Positions 34,324-42,068 of a DNA stretch of 64,000 nt are shown here, in pieces; position 1 is the stretch's first letter, and every line of letters starts with the position of its first letter. The translations under genes were made by a program, and so were the position numbers. Source of the stretch: Peribacillus acanthi (GTDB taxonomy: Bacteria; Bacillota; Bacilli; Bacillales; DSM-1321). Under the pieces are notes generated by a model that made no database searches, was not told the DNA's origin, and saw nothing but the letters and a program-made list of their open reading frames with translations. The stretch lies in the NCBI RefSeq assembly GCF_003073175.1, contig NZ_QBBX01000001.1:201836-265835 (forward strand). Direction: 5' to 3'.

Positions 34324-36831
34324 ATGATGAATATGTTTACTAAAATGAGAATGTTGTTATTGGTTTCAGTTTTTTGTGTATTGCTTCATATAAATGGATT
34401 CGAAGCAAATGCAGCAGATCCAATAGGAACTTTTCAGCCTGTAAAAGGGCTTGTTCATAACCAAGATGCTATTTATATTACCGATGCGATTGTAACAAAG
34501 GGAGACAAAGTTGTTGTCCTAGCTGAATCTAGACCATTTATGTATGACGCACTCAAAAATAGTTGGGAGTACTTGAAAGGTGGCCATATATACCAACCGA
34601 GGTCGTTGGCAGCCTTACAGAATGGAAATGTTTTATTCATAGCAGGAAAGAAAAAAGGGGAAGAAAACTTTAACCAAAACCAGATATTTGATGTGAAGAA
34701 GAAGACTTTTAAGATGGTAAGTCCTCTGCCAGGGTACTATGAATATATCACAAATATTCAAAGCACAACTTTGAAAAATAATCATGTTCTCGTTATGGGA
34801 AGCTATCAATTATATAAACAAGAATATGAGTTTGTTTTTGAGTATGATCCAACAAAGGATGTGTGGATGGAAAGAGAAAAACTGTCCTATCAAGCTGATA
34901 AGCTCGTCATGAATAATAACGGTGATGCCCTATTATATGGAGGTAAACCTGGAGAAAGTATTAGTCATGCTCAGTTCTATGATACAAAACTAGACAAGAT
35001 TGTTCCTGCTTCCCGTTTATTAAAACATATTGTTCTTTCTGCACATGCGCCTTTATTGGATGGGAAGTTTTTATTGGCAGGTGGTTCTTGGCCAGGGGGA
35101 ATTCAACCTACGAATGTGGCGTCAATCTTTGATCCAGTAACAAATCATTGGAAGAATATTTCTCCCATGAAAACATCGCGTGCAATGGCAACAGCTGCTC
35201 TACTTCCAGATGGAAGAGTGATTGTTGTAGGCGGGATGGATGCAATACACTATCAATATTTGCAGACGACAGAAATTTATGACCCTAGAACGAATACTTG
35301 GACGAATGGCCCTACTATGAAAACGAAGCACGAAAAGCCAGTATTAGTGCCGTTGTCTAACAATGACTTATTGGTTTTTGGCTCTAGTGGCGGAAAAACC
35401 ATGCCAGTCGAAAAGCTGAAGATTTCAACAAACTTGCGTAGTAAGAGTAAAGCGACATACCAATACAAAGAAAGTGCAAGTGTACTAAAATTAAATAATC
35501 CGATGGTAAATACAAAAGCAGAGAGTAGGAATCTTGGGTATTCTCCAGTAATGATCAATAAGCAGGTTTATATCCCTACTACGGCCCTATCACTATTTCA
35601 AGTGGAGAAGTCACCTAGTGTAAAAAAGATTAATGGGAAGTCCTATTTCCTTTTAAATGATTTTGCAAAGGCGACTAATCAGCAAGTGGCTAGAACTGGA
35701 GATCTGATATTATTGTCATCTAAGCCCATTTACTTTGATAAACATGATTATGACAGATGGCTGACGTGGTATGACCCGAATCACCGATTAGGAATTGCAT
35801 ACGAAGGTTCTATTGTGAAGAAATCAAAGCTTTTTGAAGAAGCTGGTTGGACTTACACTAAATATTATGTTCGGGATAAATACCCTTCTCATTTGTTTAA
35901 TTCGGAAGGAACTGAGTATACGTATGATTATATTCTACGGGAAAAAAGAGGTGCCGTTGAGTTTGTAAATGGTGGATCATCCGAATTTCTAAAAGAAGAG
36001 GATGGGACTCTTTATTTTGTACAGAATAGATATCTATTGAAGAAATCACTTGGGGAAGTATATGGAACTCCTTTAATTAAGCCATATCCTAAGCTTGCCC
36101 ATAACAGGCTTAAACCATTACTCAATGGATGGGATTACTTGCATGAAGGAGAGCCTTTGGAAATTTCACTTGAACACTTTGACGGTAACTATATCTATAC
36201 CTGGTGGGCAGAGGCGCATGATCATCCCTACCCGGGAATCCCAGTCAAAGTGAAGTTTGATGGAAGTGAACTCCATCTACTGAGCTCAGTTCCGTCCCGT
36301 CATTATAATGACGATATAAAAGTTTATGGTGATTATCTGTACTATTTCACCAATCCATTGGATATCGAAGAACACAGGGCAGGTCAGAAATATAAGCTTC
36401 ATATGGTGAAAAAAGACGGATCGGTAGAAAAAGATATAGCTTATGTTAAGGGCTATCAAATTTACCAGAATAAAATCTACTATAAGAATGCTGATGACTT
36501 AGTTCCTGGCACCTTTGAAATGGTAGGAAGATTCTATTCAATGAACTTGGATGGAAGCGGAAAAAAGCTCTTAACTAAAGATGCAGTTGCGCCGTATTAT
36601 TTTCTAAAGAATAAAATAATCTATAGTACTTTTGAAAGTGATCTAATTGTCCAGATGAATATGGACGGCAGTGCCCGAAAAGTACTGGCCAAAGGAACAA
36701 AAAATATCCTACTAGAAATCCTAACAGTCACTGAAAGCTACATCACCTACAAAAAAACCAATACAACAAACGAAAAAATAATAGGCAAATATAAAATGGA
36801 TTTAAAAACATTCAAAGAAATAAAGATTTAA
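34324..36831 (+). CDS. Secreted kelch-repeat/copper-amine-oxidase-N-like surface protein under c-di-GMP control
   Basis: 835 residues; ATG 34324 touches its GAGG, so ATG 34333 is the likelier start. Signal peptide to about residue 31 (LLLVSVFCVLLHINGFEANA). About 40-360 are kelch-type blades: ALLPDGRVIVVGGMDAIHYQ, TTEIYDPRTNTWTNGP, ASIFDPVTNHWKNISPM. About 395-460 resembles the copper amine oxidase N-terminal domain of Firmicute surface proteins (VYIPTTALSLFQVEKS). About 500-835 looks like a DUF5050-type propeller (GDYLYYFTNPLD, RFYSMNLDGSGKKLLTKD). No SLH or LPXTG. Probably an extracellular sensor or adhesion protein; c-di-GMP control fits a sessile/motile switch. Confidence 0.75.
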   Translation: MMNMFTKMRMLLLVSVFCVLLHINGFEANAADPIGTFQPVKGLVHNQDAIYITDAIVTKGDKVVVLAESRPFMYDALKNSWEYLKGGHIYQPRSLAALQNGNVLFIAGKKKGEENFNQNQIFDVKKKTFKMVSPLPGYYEYITNIQSTTLKNNHVLVMGSYQLYKQEYEFVFEYDPTKDVWMEREKLSYQADKLVMNNNGDALLYGGKPGESISHAQFYDTKLDKIVPASRLLKHIVLSAHAPLLDGKFLLAGGSWPGGIQPTNVASIFDPVTNHWKNISPMKTSRAMATAALLPDGRVIVVGGMDAIHYQYLQTTEIYDPRTNTWTNGPTMKTKHEKPVLVPLSNNDLLVFGSSGGKTMPVEKLKISTNLRSKSKATYQYKESASVLKLNNPMVNTKAESRNLGYSPVMINKQVYIPTTALSLFQVEKSPSVKKINGKSYFLLNDFAKATNQQVARTGDLILLSSKPIYFDKHDYDRWLTWYDPNHRLGIAYEGSIVKKSKLFEEAGWTYTKYYVRDKYPSHLFNSEGTEYTYDYILREKRGAVEFVNGGSSEFLKEEDGTLYFVQNRYLLKKSLGEVYGTPLIKPYPKLAHNRLKPLLNGWDYLHEGEPLEISLEHFDGNYIYTWWAEAHDHPYPGIPVKVKFDGSELHLLSSVPSRHYNDDIKVYGDYLYYFTNPLDIEEHRAGQKYKLHMVKKDGSVEKDIAYVKGYQIYQNKIYYKNADDLVPGTFEMVGRFYSMNLDGSGKKLLTKDAVAPYYFLKNKIIYSTFESDLIVQMNMDGSARKVLAKGTKNILLEILTVTESYITYKKTNTTNEKIIGKYKMDLKTFKEIKI

Positions 36832-36833
36832 GG

Positions 36834-36898
36834 GGGTGCCTGTCACCACCCGAAAAATCTTGTTTCACAGGAATGTTTCACGGAATTTTTTTGAGAGG
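36834..36898 (+). repeat. REP2 element
   Basis: GGTGCCTGTCACCACCCG (36835-36852), then AAAAATCTTGTTTCACAGG and AATGTTTCACGGAATTTTTT. Starts four bases after the kelch gene stop. The same long version follows the peptidase gene at 39.1 kb. Confidence 0.85.
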
Positions 36899-36917
36899 GT
36901 ATTGTCTAAATAGACAT

Positions 36918-37025
36918 ATAACGGTGTCAGACACAATCCGTAGACATTTTGGTATATGTTTGCGTGTAATGTTAACTATAAGGAGGCCCTGTGGAGAGAA
37001 ATCTTTGCAGGGCTTTCCTCTTTTA
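36918..37025 (+). repeat. REP1 element
   Basis: Core GGTGTCAGACACA (36923-36935), CCGTAGACA, a decayed spacer, and the hairpin GCCCTGTGGAGA-GAAA-TCTTTGCAGGGC followed by TTTCCTCTTTT. The only place where REP1 and REP2 lie side by side. Confidence 0.8.
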
Positions 37026-37150
37026 ACAAGGCAATTCGCCTTCCATATTTTTAATTATAATTTTTATAAATATCCAAATTTTAGCAAAACGTTTATAATT
37101 ATTTTAAAGGAGAGTAAAAATTTATTAGTAACCAAAGGTGGGATTTTTTA

Positions 37151-39094
37151 TTGAAAGCCATTTTAACTTTTTGTTTAACAGTTTTATTTGTATTAGGAAA
37201 TAATTTAACAGGATTCGCAGTTTCAAGTACAAAAGTATTAAACCCAAAAACTAATATTGATCGGCACCATGATTTTACTATTGATTTCAATGTTGAATTA
37301 GATGCAGGTACTGTTAATGAAGAGAGTGTGTATGTATTATTAAATGGGGATAGGATTGATGAGGTAAAAATTACACTAAGTTCGGATAAAAAGACTGTTA
37401 AAGTAGAGGCACCTCCAAAAGGCTATTTAAGTAAAGAGAAATATACATTATATTTACGGCAAACGATTAAAGCACTTAATGGAAGAAACATGAGAGAAAC
37501 GGTAGAAATGGATTTTACTACAAAGGAAGACGTAGTAAAGACAGGTAAGGTAAAAATTGAAAGTTTAGAGTTAAATAGAGAAACGGTTTGGATACACAAT
37601 AACGACTCAGAAGATATATTGATGGATGGTTGGAGAATTGTGAGTGAAGATGGCAAAGAAATTTATTATTTTCCATCTGATTTCGTGCTAAAGAAAGGTG
37701 AAAAGGTTATTATTACCTCGGGCAAAGAGGGCTTTGAGAGTAAACCGACTCATTTATTATGGTCACAGTCATATCAATGGAACAATTATGGAGATCGAGC
37801 CCAATTATATGATGCTAATGATATGTTAATAGATCAAGCTAGTACAACCAATTTAAATGAACAAAAAACGATTGAACAGAAAAAGAACCAAGAATTACTT
37901 GCTTCACAGTATAATAAAACTCTCATCACCAATAATGATTTACTAGCGTTAAAGAAATTATCCGTCGAATCGGCTGATACAATAAAATGGTACGGCTATG
38001 AATTGAAGGATATAAACTTGTATTTTACGAAAGATGCCCTTAAGAATCATATATATTTGTATGAGTATGGAGATGCCATTAATAAACAAATCAAGGATTA
38101 CATGGGCTCTGAACTGAAGTATAAATTAGATGTATTCGTTTATGACGGTAAACCAATCTATAATACAGGAAATCAATATCGAAAAAATAGAGACTATGAA
38201 TATGTTTTTGTGAATCCAACAGGTATGGATGGTTCTAAAACTTGGGACATGCGGCCGGTGTTTGCTCACGAAATGATTCATGCATTTCAAGGACATCGTT
38301 GGAACTATGAACGAATTTATCCGGTATTCAAGATCAATAATGAGGATGCAATTTGGTTAACGGAAGGAATGGCAGAATACGTTGCAAGGCAGTATGTGAG
38401 TTATCCTGAATTGGCTTATCCTAAGGATTTATTTTTAAGATACACTCATTATTCCAAGCAGGATTTAATAACATTAATCGATGAGTACGAAGTGTTTTAT
38501 GAAAAGGACTTGCTAGAACTAAATTCTTGGCCGAACTTTTGGAGTCCTATGGATTATAGACCATATGAATCTTTGGTTTATTACTTAGAAAAGCAGTATG
38601 GAAAAGAAGCGTTCCTAAATTGGGTTACCGTGGCTACTGAAAGTCAAAACTTAGTAAATACTACAAAGGATATTCTAGGAAGTACAGAAAAAGAAATTAT
38701 CCAAAATTGGAAAAGATATTTTCTGATAGGTGAGAAAATTAACAATCCGGCTGAAATAACGATAGGAAGTTACTTCCTAAGACAAGATATATCAGAGTTT
38801 AAGAACCTACAACCAAAAACAGATTTAGTTTTAAATATCAAAGATTATTTAACTGAAGTTGATATAAAAGAACTTTTAGAGAATAATCAGATTAAATTTA
38901 CATTATCTGCTCCTGGAAAACCAAGTTTAGATGCGTATGTAACGGGTGGTTTTTATTATGACCATATTAAAAGACTCCAGGTAGATATTCCAGACATACA
39001 TTTAATGGAGTCGGGGATACCTTATACGTTGACCTATGATGGAGAAGGGGAAACGAAGATCAAGTTGGATGAGAAGGTAAAGATTTATCGATAA
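37151..39094 (+). CDS. Secreted gluzincin metallopeptidase with Ig-like and lamin-tail domains
   Basis: 647 residues from TTG 37151 (AAAGGTGGG upstream). Signal peptide to about residue 25. About 28-115 is an SbsA/Big_5 Ig-like domain (FTIDFNVELDAGTVNEESVY, PPKGYLSKEKYTLYLRQTIK). About 125-215 is a lamin-tail domain (SEDILMDGWRIVSEDGKEIY, YGDRAQLYDAND). The peptidase domain shows HEMIHAFQGH (zinc ligands and Glu, about 373) and WLTEGMAEYVARQY with the third ligand Glu, the peptidase MA-like pattern. It likely cuts or remodels surface proteins. The combination is uncommon. It lies between REP1/REP2 and REP2. Confidence 0.8.
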   Translation: MKAILTFCLTVLFVLGNNLTGFAVSSTKVLNPKTNIDRHHDFTIDFNVELDAGTVNEESVYVLLNGDRIDEVKITLSSDKKTVKVEAPPKGYLSKEKYTLYLRQTIKALNGRNMRETVEMDFTTKEDVVKTGKVKIESLELNRETVWIHNNDSEDILMDGWRIVSEDGKEIYYFPSDFVLKKGEKVIITSGKEGFESKPTHLLWSQSYQWNNYGDRAQLYDANDMLIDQASTTNLNEQKTIEQKKNQELLASQYNKTLITNNDLLALKKLSVESADTIKWYGYELKDINLYFTKDALKNHIYLYEYGDAINKQIKDYMGSELKYKLDVFVYDGKPIYNTGNQYRKNRDYEYVFVNPTGMDGSKTWDMRPVFAHEMIHAFQGHRWNYERIYPVFKINNEDAIWLTEGMAEYVARQYVSYPELAYPKDLFLRYTHYSKQDLITLIDEYEVFYEKDLLELNSWPNFWSPMDYRPYESLVYYLEKQYGKEAFLNWVTVATESQNLVNTTKDILGSTEKEIIQNWKRYFLIGEKINNPAEITIGSYFLRQDISEFKNLQPKTDLVLNIKDYLTEVDIKELLENNQIKFTLSAPGKPSLDAYVTGGFYYDHIKRLQVDIPDIHLMESGIPYTLTYDGEGETKIKLDEKVKIYR

Positions 39095-39152
39095 GGTGCC
39101 TGTCACCACCCGAAAAATCTTGTTTCACAGGAATGTTTCACAGAAAGTTGGC
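39094..39152 (+). repeat. REP2 element, long form
   Basis: GGTGCCTGTCACCACCCG, AAAAATCTTGTTTCACAGG and AATGTTTCACAG, almost identical to 36834-36898, and again abutting a stop codon. Confidence 0.85.
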
Positions 39153-39195
39153 TTAAATGTAAATATCCAAATCAAATAGCATTGGTAGTCTTGTA

Positions 39196-39232
39196 AGAGG
39201 TTATTGTTTAAACCGACAGTAACCTCTTTTTT
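39196..39232 (+). terminator. Terminator after the metallopeptidase gene
   Basis: AAGAGGTTATTG and CAGTAACCTCTT pair, followed by TTTTTT. Confidence 0.8.
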
Positions 39233-39314
39233 ATATAAAAAATTCCAAAATACATATAAAATACCAAATTTCTGTCGATATAATCAGGGAGGTTTATAGA
39301 GCTAGGAGGAAACA

Positions 39315-40697
39315 ATGTTGTTAAACATGGGAAGGGTTTTACCTTTATTCTTTGCATTTCTTATCTTTTTAAATGTAACAACTGTCTCTGCAGCTCCAAT
39401 TGATGAAGCAAGAGAGATTATTCGAAACTATTATGTAGATGAAGTCCCAGAAGAGACATTGTCTAAATCAACGATAAATGAAATGGTCCGATATCTAGAT
39501 AAATTCTCTGCCTACATGACACCAGAAGAATTCGAAAGGTTCATGAATGCAATTAATCAGAAGCTAATCGGAATAGGTGTTGTGTTAGAAGAGCACGAGA
39601 TGGGAATAAAAGTAGTTTCTGTGATTGCCGGGGGACCTGCGGAACGAGCGGGAATCCAAGCAGGAGATATTTTACTAGATGTTGATGGTACTAGTTTAAA
39701 AGGAAAGGCCGTTCAAACGGCGATACCATACATAAGCGGGAAAGAAAATACCCAAGTGACAATTACGTTTCACAGTCAACTGACGGGCCAAACAATCACA
39801 AAGACGATGACTAGAGAAGTCATCAAAATTCAAAACGTTGAATACGAAATGCTCGGTGGTGACATCGGTTATATTCAATTAAATAGCTTTGCAGAAAATT
39901 CATCAAAGGAAATCCTTCAGGCGATTGATCAGCTGAAAGGAGCTAAAGGATGGATTCTTGACCTCCGGAATAATGGGGGAGGGTATGTGTCTGAAGCGCT
40001 TGAAATAGCAGGGTTTTTCCAGAGTGTGACTCAAGCGTTTCAATTGAGAGGGAAAGACAACGTCCCTGAAGTATATGATGTAACAAAGCAAACCCTTCAA
40101 TTTAATGCACCAACCCATATCTTGATTAATAAAAACAGTGCAAGTGCATCCGAAATGGTAGCTGCTTCTGTCAAAGAGCAACAAGGTGCTGTTTTATACG
40201 GACAAACATCATATGGGAAAGGGTCTATGCAAACGATATTTTCGTTAAGTGATGAAAGTGTTTTAAAACTAACGACCGCTAGATTTTTTTCTCCTAAAGG
40301 CACTCCTGTACATGAGGTAGGTGTGACACCTAATGTCGAAACAACAATAGGAGGAGAATTAACTCAATCGCATCGAGATCATATATTGGCTATGGTCCCG
40401 GGATACAAAAAGATGCCTTCATTAGAAAATGTACCTATAACCAAAACGTTTACTGTGAAGATGAATCAAAGAATGAATTGGACAGGTATTTCAGAAAAGG
40501 ATATCCAGCTAGTCCAACTAGGAGAAAAACAAGTTTCCGTAGATATGAACATTATCGATGAGCGGACAGTGAAGATAATTCCAAGAGAATACTTGCAATC
40601 AAAAGGGAAATACCTCCTAACGATTCACCCGAATTGGCAATCAAATCGATTTGTAAAAATGAAGCAAGGGTTATATTTAGAAATAACGGTAGAATAA
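39315..40697 (+). CDS. S41-family C-terminal processing peptidase (CtpA-like)
   Basis: 460 residues after AGGAGG. Signal/anchor segment about 5-28. About 85-165 is a PDZ domain (IGIGVVLEEHEMGIKVVSVI, GGPAERAGIQAGDILLDVDG). The S41 core has DLRNNGGGYVSEALE, the nucleophile Ser in NKNSASASEMVAAS and the general-base Lys in TSYGKGSMQTIF. A C-terminal region of about 100 residues (TVKMNQRMNWTGISEKDIQL) looks Ig-like, an addition to usual CtpA. Carboxy-terminal processing peptidases trim secreted or membrane proteins; adjacent surface proteins may be substrates. Confidence 0.9.
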   Translation: MLLNMGRVLPLFFAFLIFLNVTTVSAAPIDEAREIIRNYYVDEVPEETLSKSTINEMVRYLDKFSAYMTPEEFERFMNAINQKLIGIGVVLEEHEMGIKVVSVIAGGPAERAGIQAGDILLDVDGTSLKGKAVQTAIPYISGKENTQVTITFHSQLTGQTITKTMTREVIKIQNVEYEMLGGDIGYIQLNSFAENSSKEILQAIDQLKGAKGWILDLRNNGGGYVSEALEIAGFFQSVTQAFQLRGKDNVPEVYDVTKQTLQFNAPTHILINKNSASASEMVAASVKEQQGAVLYGQTSYGKGSMQTIFSLSDESVLKLTTARFFSPKGTPVHEVGVTPNVETTIGGELTQSHRDHILAMVPGYKKMPSLENVPITKTFTVKMNQRMNWTGISEKDIQLVQLGEKQVSVDMNIIDERTVKIIPREYLQSKGKYLLTIHPNWQSNRFVKMKQGLYLEITVE

Positions 40698-40730
40698 AAA
40701 TATTGGAATATAGAAAGAAGGTCTCTTTTT

Positions 40731-41597
40731 ATGGTCTTTACAACACCATTGTTTCAGGGGTCGATACCAAATAATGGGATGTACATACGAAATAATAGTT
40801 CAAATGGAACGGAAAGTAATCAGTCTTGGAAATTGATTCTTGAGGATGAGGCACGAAAGATTAATCCGCTTTTTGATGTGAAAGTATCACAGAATAGTTT
40901 AATAATGGAATCAATTCAGAAGAATGATTGGTCCAAATATCATTCCTTTCAGGCTAAGCAACATCCAGCGTGGTATCAAGAAGTAGATGGAAAACAAATT
41001 CCAAACAAAATCTATTTTGGGAATTTGATAGAGTCCAAGCTAGAATCTCTGCAAGAAGCTAGAATGAACGGTGATCAAAAAGAAGTAGAGAAGTGGGAGA
41101 AAAATCTACTCGAAGCTATTGAGGATTTTAAAAAGGCACCTGGCATAGTCCCTTATGTAGTTGGTTTGAATCATACAGAGAAACTTGCAGCACAATACGA
41201 AGTCGAGCAACCGTCAGAAGAGTACTTTAATAGTAAGTATAATTCTTCATTGGTTATGGATCAGGGCAAGTTCAAAGAGAATATGTGGTATGAAAATGCT
41301 ATTTTTGAAGAGAATGTTGCATTAAAGAACAAGATTGAAACGCTAGTAGCTGGAACATTCCCTGTTTCAGCTTCAAAGGAAAATGTAGCAGTTGAAACGA
41401 GTAATGATTCAGTTTCTAAAGAAAATGTAGAGAGCTCAATTGAAGAATTAAATAAAAATGTTGAGGGAAAAACTTCACCACCTAATCAGGAGAGTTCTTT
41501 TGAAATACAGACATTGATAATGCAAAATCTAGCAAAATTGCAACAAACCATTAAACCAAATCCTCAAGAAATTATTGATAAATATAGGTATTCGTAG
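40731..41597 (+). CDS. Hypothetical protein after the S41 peptidase
   Basis: 288 residues, 33 bases after the peptidase stop, after AGAAAGG, so probably in its operon. Helical, acidic; PLFDVKVSQNSLIMESIQ and EARMNGDQKEVEKWEKNL in the first half, a Ser/Glu/Asn-rich linker (about 205-250), and a short helical end. No signal peptide. Not recognised. Confidence 0.65.
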   Translation: MVFTTPLFQGSIPNNGMYIRNNSSNGTESNQSWKLILEDEARKINPLFDVKVSQNSLIMESIQKNDWSKYHSFQAKQHPAWYQEVDGKQIPNKIYFGNLIESKLESLQEARMNGDQKEVEKWEKNLLEAIEDFKKAPGIVPYVVGLNHTEKLAAQYEVEQPSEEYFNSKYNSSLVMDQGKFKENMWYENAIFEENVALKNKIETLVAGTFPVSASKENVAVETSNDSVSKENVESSIEELNKNVEGKTSPPNQESSFEIQTLIMQNLAKLQQTIKPNPQEIIDKYRYS

Positions 41598-41603
41598 TCC
41601 GAC

Positions 41604-41636
41604 AGACCTCTTTCCATATTTGGCAAAGAGGTCTTA
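41604..41636 (+). terminator. Terminator of the S41 operon
   Basis: AGACCTCTTT and AAAGAGGTCT pair around CCATATTTGGC, followed by TATTATT. Confidence 0.75.
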
Positions 41637-42068
41637 TTATTGGGCGCACTTTCCTCTAATGGAGAAATATAAAAACAGTTAAAAATACCTAATAAAAAGT
41701 TTATGAATTTAGTTTTTTCCACTAGTTTCCTATAAACTAATAAATTTGATTTATAGTTTTTCCAACATATCTCAATGAGGTTTCAATACTTATAAGAATT
41801 TAGCTCTAACATGTTTAACTAGTTATAGGAGTAGAGGTTCACTAAGTTCCAGATATACGTTTTGTTTCCACATTATAACAATGCATGTTTAAAATTCTCG
41901 TGCTAGAATAAATTACAAGTTTAACAGAACTTTTCCTCAATCATTACAAAACTACCAATAATGGTAGGTGATTAGGAGATTGTTAAACAAAATTATTGTT
42001 ACATAGTTGATGAATTATACATTCATTCAATTAAAATACTTTTTACAACTCGGGGAGGATTTTTTAAC
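41637..42068 (+). promoter_or_regulatory. Promoter and leader of S-layer gene B
   Basis: About 430 bases without a gene. TGC-TAGAAT at 41901-41909 is an extended -10; the -35 is poor. GGGGAGGATTTTTTAAC precedes ATG 42069, matching the start context of S-layer gene A. The leader would be about 150 bases, as for gene A. A CCTAT.. AT-rich tract upstream may be a second promoter. Confidence 0.5.
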
